Shown: positions 44,001 to 53,363, counted from the stretch's first letter. The stretch: DNA of 64,000 nt from Planctomycetota bacterium (GCA_016235815.1 JACRIM010000046.1:1-64000), one strand, 5' to 3'. Numbers and translations: made by a program. Notes: generated from the letters alone by a model not told the origin.

Positions 44001-45665
44001 CTGCGACACAGTAAGCGGGGCACGCTTGTACGCCGTCTGCCAGCGAAGCGAAAAATCATGCGTTGAAATCGCGATCAACATTCCCGCGCCGGTCGGAACG
44101 AACAGCGTTCCCTGATGCACCGTCGGCGGAAGTACACCATTCATCGGAAACATGCCCGGTTGCCCGGACCCGAGAAGAACCAGTTTCGCGATCTTCCCAT
44201 CCCGTTGCAGCGCGGCCAGATACAGATCGGCCCCGATCTGCACCGGCGTCACCAGCAAATCATTCACCGCGATGGGCGGGGCAAGAAAATGGGCATGTCG
44301 CAGGCCGTCTTCCACCGGCCCGCCGCGCCCCTTGGTCCACACCGCCTTGCCTGATTCCGCCTCATACGCGCGAAGCGAATTCGGCTCGGCAAACTCATCA
44401 CCGACAAAGATATTGTTCGGAGGCGGCACACCCTCTTTGGTCGGAAACTGCTCGTTGCTCGTACCGATCTGCTCGATCATGAAGACAAGCCCGAGCGCCG
44501 TCGACAACGCACCGCGATATTCATGAAAGAGCGACCGCGTGGTGAACTCATCCAGTCGGTCGGTGTTGTCGACGTTGTACGTCCCCATCATCTGCCGCTG
44601 CGCTTCCACGCGAGGATCGCGTGTCGGCCGCTTCGGCACCGCTCGCCACAATCGCTCGAACGCCTCCAGATCGTGTGCGACCAATCCCTCGGGGCACGTC
44701 GTGAAAAGATGCCGCCCGTCGAACGCCATCTGCCACACGACGGGCCGGCCGGTCTTCTTCGTCAGGCGCAGCACGTTGGGAAGATTGACGCGCTGCGCGC
44801 CAAGCAGACTATCCCGCTGCGACGCATCGGCGGTCAGCGCAGGCTCAACAGCCGTGAGCTGCCGCGCGGCGCTCGTCGCGGCCGCGGTCGTATCCTTTGT
44901 CTTGCTTAGAAACGACTCGATCATCGCCACGCGTCCGGCCTGATCCGCCGGCGCGGTCGACTTCAGTTGCTCGAGCGTTTGTTGCGCCGTTGTCGAATCA
45001 CCGGACATTGCCGCGGCAACCACCAGTTTTTGCAGTGTCTGCCACACCGGGATCGTTGCGTGCGAAAGGCCCAGCAGTTGATTCAACAGATCCACTGCCT
45101 CGCCGAATTCCTGCGCGTCAATCAATCGTGCCGCCAACAGATTGATCGCCTCCGGCCCCGGCGTCGTGTGTGGGAAGCGCGACGCAATCCGACGTAATGC
45201 CGGCAAATCACCCGCTGACTGTGCGGCGGCCAGTTGCCCTCTCACGTCCGCGTCGTAAAGCAGGCGATAGGTCTGCAAGCCCTCCGCGGGCCACGATGCG
45301 ATTTGCTCCTGCGCACACCGCAGCGCGGAGATGAATTGTTGCCCGTCATCGGGCGACACGGTCTTATCGCCGAATTGCTCGACGACGCGCATCAGCGTGT
45401 CCGCCGCGAGTTTCCAATCCTGTTGCGCCGCGGCATCCCGCGCCCGTTTTAACCAGCTCTCCGCATCACGATCGCTCGGCGGAACCAATCCCTCGCGCTC
45501 GGTCCGCGGCGCAGGCGCCGGCGGATCGCCAACGGCAACGCCGAAACCAATGAGCACGAGAGCGCCGGCAGCCGCGAAGAACGCAAAGCCGCGACGAATC
45601 CTGCCGGGTTGACGAAAAAACGGATGCAACGTGGTTATCCTAGGTGGGCGCAAACTCGCATACAA
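41043..45665 (-). CDS. Large PQQ-like beta-propeller protein with TPR-like regions
   Basis: A 1540-residue protein, first gene of the ten-gene operon. A hydrophobic segment (RRGFAFFAAAGALVLIGFGVAVG, given in parts: FAFFAAAGALVLIGFGVAVG) anchors or exports it. The N-terminal part is TPR-like (ESWLKRARDAAAQQDWKLAAD...). Two or more sets of PQQ-type repeats follow, for example LLAFNRQTGKQVWSF, LLALDIANGQSAWSF and VCVLDAQTGRVHNQF. Between them is a helical TPR-like region with AESVLEQNPNDRKALL. It resembles BamB-like scaffolds rather than a quinoprotein enzyme. The start is uncertain: candidates are TTG at 45665 and 45629, with no strong Shine-Dalgarno. Confidence 0.75.
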   Translation of the reverse strand: MYASLRPPRITTLHPFFRQPGRIRRGFAFFAAAGALVLIGFGVAVGDPPAPAPRTEREGLVPPSDRDAESWLKRARDAAAQQDWKLAADTLMRVVEQFGDKTVSPDDGQQFISALRCAQEQIASWPAEGLQTYRLLYDADVRGQLAAAQSAGDLPALRRIASRFPHTTPGPEAINLLAARLIDAQEFGEAVDLLNQLLGLSHATIPVWQTLQKLVVAAAMSGDSTTAQQTLEQLKSTAPADQAGRVAMIESFLSKTKDTTAAATSAARQLTAVEPALTADASQRDSLLGAQRVNLPNVLRLTKKTGRPVVWQMAFDGRHLFTTCPEGLVAHDLEAFERLWRAVPKRPTRDPRVEAQRQMMGTYNVDNTDRLDEFTTRSLFHEYRGALSTALGLVFMIEQIGTSNEQFPTKEGVPPPNNIFVGDEFAEPNSLRAYEAESGKAVWTKGRGGPVEDGLRHAHFLAPPIAVNDLLVTPVQIGADLYLAALQRDGKIAKLVLLGSGQPGMFPMNGVLPPTVHQGTLFVPTGAGMLIAISTHDFSLRWQTAYKRAPLTVSQRAAPRQWGPFGPATGGLAQPDEWLSSAPLASGGLVLLAPTDGESLLAFNRQTGKQVWSFPRGSHRYLVGADARRAFVAGKTLLALDIANGQSAWSFSASPLVGRPALCGETLFVPTDAGLIRLKADTGERVGEAVALDEPFGNLFVYDGALYSVNAEGIAKFPDVERSRRMAESVLEQNPNDRKALLRLAGLAATKKEWGTVLDLLEKAESEKAVEKPSDPEAVELSDRIRRQRVTALVNLASTSDDSVRMSFLDRAAAVAMSKDDQAQVQLAKFDYLREKKDWPGAFVAGLKSAREYGDLSVSVEPELDTTVSARIAPQLDAMYGKLDMADLKNVLQSLEPLRWPTNAPLELSKLNLETIESVRCASDAVGANSLGFDFDDLIARRSFADGDYESGVYYLSRSVERAVRCSASRDGISALKLRLAIALAYPGPGLPVVEPGRARSLIEELQRDAASLKLPKELPPLPMKAAPTSVSELLNGLLRSLESVGHAPSVLSNATSLDVVALESAASLGRPDVGSFWDARHPLDSRAGVVPLRILKQVKGLSATASVGTRSLWSNVINLPLDDEPNPDGDDIRLTAQAAAYAGPVAVLDLGMQACAVGLSTGRMLWPPVPLDRANGALPEPPLISVGPTVILATDCATLVAVPARQGAAPQWRRRFPGKRLVALAEAEGYVVAIETEPPGVCVLDAQTGRVHNQFSIESKSRRTPTMAAADSDENANRPFAIPFSINRRVISYGSASGLVGRDLLTGRTLWNRPAPAGVLDVRRLDDEHLAVTYPGSEIEVFRAENGESLRRLTLDALTLPPIEMSLDRVKGATEGSASSLRLLLFTKTIGEKANFVIRSIPLAAGATPWQRELGPYASINRQMISASPEWVTVVQYGTDDRENRPGQRDRPQLGPPKILVLDKAGGRSLIENPPVLEGRLDGRDGSRSQLVKDVIVLDQRIIAVSPYGYYVLARSDSAMKRPAAASDRLGLPEDQDTP

Positions 45666-46630
45666 TGAGAACGGTCGCCGCGGCGACGGTTTTCAAAGGA
45701 TTCACCCTCGTGAGCGAAGTGGCAGAAACAGGCGACCCGCGCGTCACAAAGGCGTCACATGGACCCGGCGTACAGGGTCGAAGTCGCCCAACACTCGCCG
45801 AAGGCCTGAGCGCTGCCCTGCACTTCCTCTTCCCCATTAACTCGCGCGGCAAGGTACAGGCGGCATTGGCGTTCGAGAGCGCCCACGTCTGGTTTGTCCC
45901 CGTCGGCCTTCTCATTGGGCTGGCCTGGGCCGGATTGTTCAAAAGCACTTGGCGGCTTTATGGCGAAGTGGCCAGCCTGCGCGTGATTCCCCCGTTGGCG
46001 ATCGTCATCGTGGAGAGTCTGATCACCGGGCCTTTCCTTATGCTCGGCCTGGCAAGAACCGTTAATCTCCTGACCAGCGCCCGCCCGTGGCGCCCCCCGA
46101 TCGACGCCGCTGAACCGCTTTCGCCTGCCGGGACTCTCGCCCTCGCGCTTTCCGCCCTTTCATTGTGGGTCTTTATTGCCAGCATCCCGCCGACCTCCGG
46201 GTGGTGGCCGCCGCCGGACGATTGGCGATATCCCCTGCGGCACCTTTACCCCGCGCCGATCTACCGCTCACTCGTCCTCGCGCCCATCTGGGGACGCTGG
46301 GCACTCCTGCTCGCGGGAACCGTCGGCCGCACCGCCAAGTATGCCGACGACCAGACCGTGGCCCTGTGTCGCCCTCTTGCCCCAGGCCGCCTCCTGCTTC
46401 ACACGATCTTTCCAATGACGATCACATCGGCCTATCTGAGCCGCGATGGAAACTACTTAACAGGAATTATCGTAGGCATGATCGTGTTCCTGGCGGCCTA
46501 TGTGCCAAGCGTCGTCATGGCTCGGCGCGGCGGCGGTCAGACGCGCCAGTCCCTTTACGCCGTCGGGCTTGTGGGCCAACTTTCCTTCCTTGCCGCATAC
46601 CGGGCTTTCTGGCCGCTCGTTCACGGGTAG
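45665..46630 (+). CDS. Polytopic membrane protein, distantly CobS-like
   Basis: A 321-residue protein with about seven membrane helices. Its order of hydrophobic segments and the ending (GRWALLLAG..., then RRGGGQTRQSLYAVGLVGQLSFL, in parts) recall adenosylcobinamide-GDP ribazoletransferase (CobS), which joins the lower ligand in cobalamin synthesis. The catalytic HLDGLAD-x-x-DG motif of CobS is not visible, so it may be a diverged relative with another lipid or nucleotide substrate. Start uncertain: ATG 45665, or a GTG at 45711 that follows AAAGGA. It is divergent from the ten-gene operon and its 5' end overlaps the start region of that operon. Confidence 0.45.
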   Translation: MRTVAAATVFKGFTLVSEVAETGDPRVTKASHGPGVQGRSRPTLAEGLSAALHFLFPINSRGKVQAALAFESAHVWFVPVGLLIGLAWAGLFKSTWRLYGEVASLRVIPPLAIVIVESLITGPFLMLGLARTVNLLTSARPWRPPIDAAEPLSPAGTLALALSALSLWVFIASIPPTSGWWPPPDDWRYPLRHLYPAPIYRSLVLAPIWGRWALLLAGTVGRTAKYADDQTVALCRPLAPGRLLLHTIFPMTITSAYLSRDGNYLTGIIVGMIVFLAAYVPSVVMARRGGGQTRQSLYAVGLVGQLSFLAAYRAFWPLVHG

Positions 46631-46680
46631 GATTCAAACCCGGTGCCCTTCATTGATATTTCGCGGGCCCGAGGTTTCCA

Positions 46681-49251
46681 ATGCGCGTCGTTGAGGCCGT
46701 TGATCTCACTGCCGGTGTGACGTCAACAGAAGAGGCCCCCTCGCGCGCCCCCGCGCCATTGCTGCCGGTTGCCGTGGGAATGATGGCGGGTGTCCTGCTC
46801 GACGATCGCGCGGCGCTGAGTGCCTGGTTTTACGCTGTTGCACTGGTGATCACCACCTCGCTCATCCTCGCGATGAAGCTGCGAATCCACTCCCATTTGG
46901 TCTTGCTCGTCCTTGCCTCGGCAAGCATCGGCGCCCTCCGCTATCACCTGGCCTTCCGAACAATTCCGGCCGATCACATCGCGCATCGCACCGCCGACGA
47001 GCCGGTGTTGTGCCACCTTCGCGGGCGCGTGCTGACAATCCCGGATATCCGCGAACCGGACCCGAGCGTGCCGCGCGCCTACGAAGTCGGACCCAAGACC
47101 CGGTTCCTGCTGGAAGCATCGCTCGTCGACTCAGGTCATTCGATGGTCCCCGCGTCCGGACGGATCGCGGTCTCCATCAAAGAGCCTGTCCTGCGGGTGC
47201 GGGCCGGCGACATCGTTGAGATGACCGGCTGGCTTTATCGACCGAGACCACCCGCAAACCCCGGCGAATACGATCGGGCGCTGGCAAGTCGCCGCGCCGG
47301 CATTCTCGCGGGAATGTCCTGTGATCATGCCGAAGGCGTGCGGGTCATCGGCCACACCGGACGCGGATTGTTGGACACACTCCGCCTCCGACTAAGCGCC
47401 TTGCTCCTGCACGAATGCCTCCCGGAAGACGACCCCGGCGCCGGTGTGATCGCCGCTGTCGTACTCGGCCATCGCGACTCTGTGCCAAAGGCCATGAACG
47501 ACGCGTTCGTCCGCACGGGAAACGCACACTTCCTCGCCGCCAGCGGCATGAACGTCGCCTGGGTGGCATTGACCGGCTGGGTTGTGCTCGCCCTTCTCGG
47601 AGTCTACTACCGCACACGTGCCATCGTCATGGCATTGCTCATCGCCGTGTATGTCCTGACCGCCGAGCCGGAGCCTTCCATCCAGCGCGCCGGCGTCATG
47701 GGGCTGCTCGGTTGCCTCTGCCTATTCCTCCGGGGACGCAGAAGCGTGCTCAACTGGTTGGCCTGTTCCGCCGTGGTTGTCTTAATGGTCGACCCGGCCG
47801 ACTTGTTCCGACCCGGCTTTCAATTGAGTTTTCTCGGCGCCCTCGCCGCTTCTCACGTGGCGACTACCATTCGCACCTACGCTACACCACGCATCATCCA
47901 CGCAGCCGACCGAATCGGCCTTCGACCCTATCTCGTCGCCTATGGCTTCATGCCGCACGAGGCCGACCCGCACATCGACCTCGACACATCGCTGCGCGGC
48001 TCGCTCGCGGTTTGGTTCGTCAAAGCGCTGGGGCTGACCGCGACGGTATCGCTGGCCTGTTGGATCGCGACGGCACCGCTGTGCTGCTATGCGTTCGGAC
48101 AGATCACCCCGTGGGGCGTCCTCGGAACGATGATCCTCTGGCTACCGGCCTTGCTCGCCACCATCGTCGGGTTCGTCAAACTCGCGCTGGGGATCGCGTT
48201 TCCGTCGTCAGCGATCTTCTTGGGACCGTTGCTGGCGTGGGCAACAAACTGCATGACGGCCGTAGTGGATTTCCTTTCACACCTTCCCGGCACGATGATC
48301 GACGGACGAAAACCCTCACTTGCATGGGTCTTGGCGACCTACGCCGTCATTGCATGGGGCGTGTATTGGCCGGGGGTCCGCAGATTCCCCCACCGATTCA
48401 AAATCGCGACACTGATAATTCTCCTATGGTGGGCGATACCGCCGCGATGGGTTACGCACGACGCCGACGCGCTCAACGTCTGGATGCTCGCGGTTGGAGA
48501 TGGAACCGGCACGGTGGTTGAGTTCCCGAATGGGAAAGTTGCCGTGGTGGATTTCGGCACACGTTCACCCTTTGCCGCTGGGAACGTGGCCACGGCGTTT
48601 CTTCGCGAGCGCGGCATTCGTCGCGTCGACACGGTCTTCATCTCACACACCGACTTCGACCACTTCAGCGGGATAGAAGCCATCGCGCGGGAGTTTGAGC
48701 TTGGACGCCTGATCGTCAACGATCACTTCGAACCATACATCCGGGAGAATTCCGCATCGTGGCGTTTTCTCAAAACGATCCACGAAGCGGGCGTGCCCGT
48801 TGAAATCGTTAACGGCCCAAAAACATTTGACGAGTTTGGCGACGTACACCTGGAAGCAATCTGGCCGCCGCCCCTGTCCGAGGAGCAATTCGCGGCGGAC
48901 AACGAACGGTCAATGGTGTTGAGCCTGACCTATCAAGGCCGGCGTCTGTTGCTCACCGGCGACATCGCTAAACAAGGCATGGCGGGCCTGCTGCAAAAGG
49001 GAAACGTGACGGCCGACGTGCTCGCGCTCCCGCATCACGGAAGCGTCGTCACAAACACAAAGCCTTTCATCGACGCCGTGAATCCTACCATTTGCGTGCG
49101 ATCCAGCGGCCAGCGCCGATCCATGACTCGCAATGGCATCGAAGCAATCGTCGGCAATCGGAAGTACTTCAACACCTCCGACGACGGTTGCGTGCTGGTC
49201 CGTATTGAAAAAGGAAATGCCACGGCACAGGCGATCATGCGGGCGAAGTAA
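46681..49251 (+). CDS. comEC: ComEC/Rec2 DNA-uptake channel
   Basis: An 856-residue ComEC protein, the inner-membrane channel for single-stranded DNA in natural transformation. The N-terminal OB-like region (residues 90-210) is followed by the competence domain with GHRDSVPKAMNDAFVRTGNAHFL, ASGMNV and QRAGVMGLLG, many membrane helices, and a C-terminal metallo-beta-lactamase-like domain with VGDGTGTVVEF, HTDFDHFSG and LPHHGS. All three usual parts are present. It lies 50 bp after the CobS-like gene and may be co-transcribed. Other competence genes are not in the window. Confidence 0.92.
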   Translation: MRVVEAVDLTAGVTSTEEAPSRAPAPLLPVAVGMMAGVLLDDRAALSAWFYAVALVITTSLILAMKLRIHSHLVLLVLASASIGALRYHLAFRTIPADHIAHRTADEPVLCHLRGRVLTIPDIREPDPSVPRAYEVGPKTRFLLEASLVDSGHSMVPASGRIAVSIKEPVLRVRAGDIVEMTGWLYRPRPPANPGEYDRALASRRAGILAGMSCDHAEGVRVIGHTGRGLLDTLRLRLSALLLHECLPEDDPGAGVIAAVVLGHRDSVPKAMNDAFVRTGNAHFLAASGMNVAWVALTGWVVLALLGVYYRTRAIVMALLIAVYVLTAEPEPSIQRAGVMGLLGCLCLFLRGRRSVLNWLACSAVVVLMVDPADLFRPGFQLSFLGALAASHVATTIRTYATPRIIHAADRIGLRPYLVAYGFMPHEADPHIDLDTSLRGSLAVWFVKALGLTATVSLACWIATAPLCCYAFGQITPWGVLGTMILWLPALLATIVGFVKLALGIAFPSSAIFLGPLLAWATNCMTAVVDFLSHLPGTMIDGRKPSLAWVLATYAVIAWGVYWPGVRRFPHRFKIATLIILLWWAIPPRWVTHDADALNVWMLAVGDGTGTVVEFPNGKVAVVDFGTRSPFAAGNVATAFLRERGIRRVDTVFISHTDFDHFSGIEAIAREFELGRLIVNDHFEPYIRENSASWRFLKTIHEAGVPVEIVNGPKTFDEFGDVHLEAIWPPPLSEEQFAADNERSMVLSLTYQGRRLLLTGDIAKQGMAGLLQKGNVTADVLALPHHGSVVTNTKPFIDAVNPTICVRSSGQRRSMTRNGIEAIVGNRKYFNTSDDGCVLVRIEKGNATAQAIMRAK

Positions 49252-49260
49252 TCGGCAGGT

Positions 49261-50718
49261 TTATGTACCCACGGTAGACGTGCCGCGGTGACGTATCCAA
49301 AGATAGGTCATCAGTCCCGCTCCCATCAACCCGAACGGCAACATCGAGCCGAACCACGCCATTGGGTTTATTGGAGCAATAATAGAACCTTTGGTTGCCA
49401 CTTGTGTCGTGGTCATGGCTCCGGATTTCGCGAGATAATCAAATAGTACGCCAACACCAAGCCCAGACAACATGGAACCGTAGTATTGAAACGAATCGAT
49501 AATGCCCGCAGCACAGCCGGCCATTTTTCTTCCACCCAAATCCATCGGCGCGGCAGCCCCAAGAATCGAATGGGTCGAGTTGCAGAAGGCGGCGATTCCC
49601 ATCACGACGATGGCCGTTGCCACGGGCGAGCCCCCAGCGCCCTGCGGCATCAACATCGCCACGACCGTCAATGCAATTTGGCCTAAGTAAAGGACCGCCG
49701 CGACGGGAGCGCGGCGACCATTAAAGAACCAATCAGACACATACCCCGACGCCATGGAACCTAGGGTCGCAGTAATGGGCAGTCCCCAGACGAAAAACGT
49801 GAACAGCCCGGTCTCTTTACCGGCTCCCCAGACGTTGAGCAGATAGCTCGCCCACCACGACGCGATCGAGCCGCGTACAAACCCCGTGCAAAAATAGGCC
49901 CCCGCGATGAACCAAACAACCCTGTTAGATGCAATCTTGCGAAACACATCCCTAAGTTTGAATCGGTCCGTCGACGTATCGCCTTCCTCGTCATGTTGAA
50001 CGGAAAACCCCGCTTCCTCCGGCGTGTTCTTCACAGCCAGATTCATGATGATCGTGACAACGATAATTACGACCGGCGGCACAAAAAACATATAGTGCCA
50101 GTGGAGTTTCGGAACCGTTAACGTAAAGAACATCAGCGGAATGGCCACACCGGTTGCTAGCACCTGAGCCAACTGGCCCGCGCCGATCTGTCCCAGGTTG
50201 ATCATGGCCCCAAACACGCCTGCAAAAGCGCCTCGCTCCTTTCGCCGAAACCACGCGGTATTGATCTTAATGAACCCAGGCGCCCCGAATGCCTGAAAGT
50301 AACCGTCCGCCGTTCGAATGAGGATCAGAACCGGCAAGATCGCGGCACCAAGAGAAAACCACGCACCCGGGCCATGGAATTTCCAGGCCGCCAATCCAAA
50401 TAGGACGTTCAGGATGACGGTCGTAATCGCACCGATCGTCATGGCCCGCTTGCCGCCAATGCGATCGGTGATCAATCCGTTGACCATTTGACCGACCGCG
50501 TAAGCGCCGTCACGGCCGGTCTTGATTCCACCGTAGTCACGGTTGGTCAGGCCAAGGTCACGCTGAACATCCGGCGCGACCGGGTCAAGGTTGTACCGAC
50601 ACAAATAATACGACGCGTACGTCAGCCCAAGAAATATCCAGTTTTGCCCGCGGCGCAGGCGATAGCCCGGCGGATGGACGATGGGCGCGGTATCGTTCGC
50701 GGGTGACGTGGACTGCAT
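49261..50718 (-). CDS. MFS transporter of the organophosphate:phosphate antiporter family
   Basis: A 485-residue MFS transporter with about twelve membrane helices. The ATG at 50718 is chosen over the open-frame start at 50808 because AAGGGAAACGG precedes it. Family marks: YASYYLCRYNLDPVAPD near the first helix (the conserved Y-R-N pattern of GlpT/UhpT-type carriers), TDRIGGKRAM in loop 2-3, and RTADGYFQAFGAPGFIK. Such antiporters exchange glycerol-3-phosphate or hexose phosphates for phosphate. The exact substrate cannot be read. It is divergent from the enolase-superfamily gene. Confidence 0.85.
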   Translation of the reverse strand: MQSTSPANDTAPIVHPPGYRLRRGQNWIFLGLTYASYYLCRYNLDPVAPDVQRDLGLTNRDYGGIKTGRDGAYAVGQMVNGLITDRIGGKRAMTIGAITTVILNVLFGLAAWKFHGPGAWFSLGAAILPVLILIRTADGYFQAFGAPGFIKINTAWFRRKERGAFAGVFGAMINLGQIGAGQLAQVLATGVAIPLMFFTLTVPKLHWHYMFFVPPVVIIVVTIIMNLAVKNTPEEAGFSVQHDEEGDTSTDRFKLRDVFRKIASNRVVWFIAGAYFCTGFVRGSIASWWASYLLNVWGAGKETGLFTFFVWGLPITATLGSMASGYVSDWFFNGRRAPVAAVLYLGQIALTVVAMLMPQGAGGSPVATAIVVMGIAAFCNSTHSILGAAAPMDLGGRKMAGCAAGIIDSFQYYGSMLSGLGVGVLFDYLAKSGAMTTTQVATKGSIIAPINPMAWFGSMLPFGLMGAGLMTYLWIRHRGTSTVGT

Positions 50719-50810
50719 TCCGTTTCCCTTGGGCTGAAGGACTGTACTTGCCGGTCCGCAGCCGAGCAACCCGCGACGCGCGTCCCGAAAAGCCCCGTAC
50801 AATCGCACTC

Positions 50811-52004
50811 ATGTCGCGGCCGACACCCATCTCGAAAATCACACTCCACCGGCTCGCGATTCCCATGAAGCAATCCTTCCGCCACGCCACCGCCGAGCGA
50901 TCGGTCAGCGAGCCGCTCATCGTCGCCCTCGAATTCGCCGATGGCACGATTGGCTATGGGGAAACGCACCCGCGCCCCTATGTCACCGGCGAATCCATGG
51001 ACGACGCCGTGCGCAGTATTCGCGATGTCTTCGTCCCTCCCCTCGTCGACTTCCACCCGTCGAATTTCGGAGAAGCCATCGAAGCCGCTGCGTCTCTTCC
51101 AACCGTCGACCCAACTGGTAAGGTCATCACCGCCGCCCGCGCCGCCGTCGAACTCGCCATGCTGGATGCCTACGCAAAGGCCTTCGAGCGTTCCTTCGAA
51201 ACAATCGCCGGATGGTTGAGTGAACCCTGGCTCGGCCCGCCCGGCAGCGCTGCAACCGCCCGATTCAGCGGCGTCGTCTCCGGCGAAAGCCCCGACCGCG
51301 TGGCTCGAAGCATTCGCAAGATGCGCCTTATCCGTCTGCCGCACTTCAAACTGAAGGTCGGCGATGCCGACGACGACGCACGCATTGCCGCCGCCGTCCG
51401 AGTTCTCGGCAGGGCGTTGGAAAAAGGCCGCGTGACACTTCGCCTCGACGCCAACGAAGCGTGGACGCTGGAGCAGGCCGCAGCCAATCTGGAACGCTGG
51501 GAGCAATATCCCATCGCATCGGTCGAACAGCCCCTGCCCAAAGGAGCGATCGACGACTGGGCCGCCCTCGCTGCACGATCAAACATCCCCCTCATGGCCG
51601 ACGAATCGCTGGTCACCTATGAGGACGGCGAAGAACTCATCACTCGAAAGGCGGCCAGCGCCTTCAATATCCGCATCAGTAAAAATGGCGGTCTTATCCC
51701 CGCGATGCGGCTTGCCATCCTTGCCCAAAAACACAACATCCAGTGCCAGCTCGGGTGCATGGTCGGCGAGACGAGCATCCTCTCGGCCGCGGCACGTTGG
51801 TTCTTGCAATTGGTACCGGGAATCACGTACGCTGAGGGGAGTTTCGGGAGCTTTCTCTTGAAGGATGATGTCGTGCGTCGCGGACTGCGGTTCGGGTGGC
51901 GAGGAGGGTGGCGGACAATGCAGGGACACGGCCTCGGCGTGACGATTGATGCTTCGAGGCTGGCGGCGCTTTCCGACCAGCCTCCGGTAACGATCGTCTT
52001 CTAG
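50811..52004 (+). CDS. Enolase-superfamily epimerase/lyase (dipeptide epimerase-like)
   Basis: A 397-residue enzyme of the muconate-lactonising subgroup of the enolase superfamily. The acid-base lysines are K180 and K182 in FKLKVG and K291 in RISKNGG; metal ligands are D213 in RLDANE, E239 in SVEQPLP and D264 in MADES. This set is shared by dipeptide (Ala-Glu) epimerases, N-succinylamino acid racemases and o-succinylbenzoate synthases. The capping-domain GYGETHPRPYVTGES loop favours an epimerase, but this is inference. The start at 50811 trims an unsupported N-terminal extension from 50703. Confidence 0.85.
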   Translation: MSRPTPISKITLHRLAIPMKQSFRHATAERSVSEPLIVALEFADGTIGYGETHPRPYVTGESMDDAVRSIRDVFVPPLVDFHPSNFGEAIEAAASLPTVDPTGKVITAARAAVELAMLDAYAKAFERSFETIAGWLSEPWLGPPGSAATARFSGVVSGESPDRVARSIRKMRLIRLPHFKLKVGDADDDARIAAAVRVLGRALEKGRVTLRLDANEAWTLEQAAANLERWEQYPIASVEQPLPKGAIDDWAALAARSNIPLMADESLVTYEDGEELITRKAASAFNIRISKNGGLIPAMRLAILAQKHNIQCQLGCMVGETSILSAAARWFLQLVPGITYAEGSFGSFLLKDDVVRRGLRFGWRGGWRTMQGHGLGVTIDASRLAALSDQPPVTIVF

Positions 52005-52109
52005 CGAGGCAATGGTACGATTCGGGCTTTGATTTAACCTCTTGCAGGACATAGAGTAAGGTGTCAAGAAGCGGCACGATGCCGTGCCATACCCAAGGGT
52101 ACTTTCCGC

Positions 52110-53363
52110 ATGGCGACTGAACCTGTCGGACAAAAAACCGGCGCAGGCATGGACAGCCAGATCGGCAAGGCCGTCGTCGATGCGCGCCTCGCCACCGCTG
52201 CGGAGGTCGCCGCCTGCGTCAACAAGCAGAAGCAACTCAAAGAGACTGGCCGTGATCTTCCCCTCTCCGAAATCCTCGTCAAAGCCGGGATAATCACGGC
52301 CTCACAGTTGAAACGCCTCGCAAATCCGGCGGATGACTCGATGTCATCCTCCCTACAGCAGATCCCCGGCTACCAGATCATGCAGAAAATCGGAGCCGGA
52401 GCCATGGCCAGCGTCTACAAGGCCAAGCAACTCTCCCTGGACCGCTTCGTGGCCATCAAAATCCTGCCCAAGCGGCTGAGCGAAGACCCCGAATTCGTAA
52501 AGCGGTTCATCAAAGAAGGTCGCGCCGCGGCCAAGCTGAACCACAACAACATCGTCGGGGCCTTGGACGTCGGCGAGTATGCCGGCTTCCATTATTTCGT
52601 AATGGAATACATCGACGGCAAGACGGTCTACGACGAGATGGCCGTCAAGAAGGTGTACGGCGAAGCCGAGGCCCTGAAGATCATCACCCAGGTCGCACGC
52701 GCGCTGGAACATTCGCACGAGAAAGGATTTATCCACCGCGATGTTAAACCCAAAAACATCATGATCACCAAGGATGGCACCGCCAAGCTCGCCGACATGG
52801 GCCTTGCCCGAGAGGCCGGCGACGCAGTGGCAGCCGCCGCCGAAAAAGGCCGCGCCTATGGAACGCCCTATTACATCTCCCCCGAACAGATTCGCGGCGT
52901 CGAAGATGTCGACTTCCGTGCTGACATTTACTCCCTCGGTGCAACGCTCTATCACATGATTACGGGTCGAGTCCCCTTCGACGGAACCTCACCGACACAG
53001 ATCATGCAAAAACATCTGAAGGAGCCGATCGTCCCGCCGGACCATCTGAATCCCTCGATTTCAACGGGTTTGGCCGAGGTCGTCGAGCGCGCCATGGCCA
53101 AGGATCGCGCCATGCGATACAACTCCACCACCGACATGCTCGTCGACTTGGAGCGTGTTTCACGGGGCGAAGCGCCGCTTCAGGCACGCTCCGCCATGGA
53201 CGACAAACTTCTGGAAAACCTCAGCGACGGAGAAGACGCCGGCCCCAGCTACAAATCAAATGAAGGCGCATCCGGCGGTTCCATGTCTCCCCTCCTCATC
53301 GCCGGCGTCATCGTCGAGGCGGTCATCATCCTCATTCTGGTAATCGTATTGATCGCCAAGTAA
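52110..53363 (+). CDS. Membrane-anchored Ser/Thr protein kinase
   Basis: A 417-residue Hanks-type kinase. An N-terminal extension of about 85 residues (helical, VVDARLATAAEVAACVNKQ and AGIITASQLKRL, like a bacterial GspE-N or 'adaptor' segment) precedes the kinase domain. Motifs: glycine loop IGAGAMASVYKA, K117 in VAIKIL, HRDVKPKN with catalytic D211, and DMG in place of DFG. Activation-segment GTPYYISPEQ is present. A single C-terminal helix (LLIAGVIVEAVIILILVIVLIA) leaves the kinase in the cytoplasm with almost nothing outside. It precedes a FliA-type sigma factor gene by about 300 bp; a regulatory link is possible. Confidence 0.9.
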   Translation: MATEPVGQKTGAGMDSQIGKAVVDARLATAAEVAACVNKQKQLKETGRDLPLSEILVKAGIITASQLKRLANPADDSMSSSLQQIPGYQIMQKIGAGAMASVYKAKQLSLDRFVAIKILPKRLSEDPEFVKRFIKEGRAAAKLNHNNIVGALDVGEYAGFHYFVMEYIDGKTVYDEMAVKKVYGEAEALKIITQVARALEHSHEKGFIHRDVKPKNIMITKDGTAKLADMGLAREAGDAVAAAAEKGRAYGTPYYISPEQIRGVEDVDFRADIYSLGATLYHMITGRVPFDGTSPTQIMQKHLKEPIVPPDHLNPSISTGLAEVVERAMAKDRAMRYNSTTDMLVDLERVSRGEAPLQARSAMDDKLLENLSDGEDAGPSYKSNEGASGGSMSPLLIAGVIVEAVIILILVIVLIAK

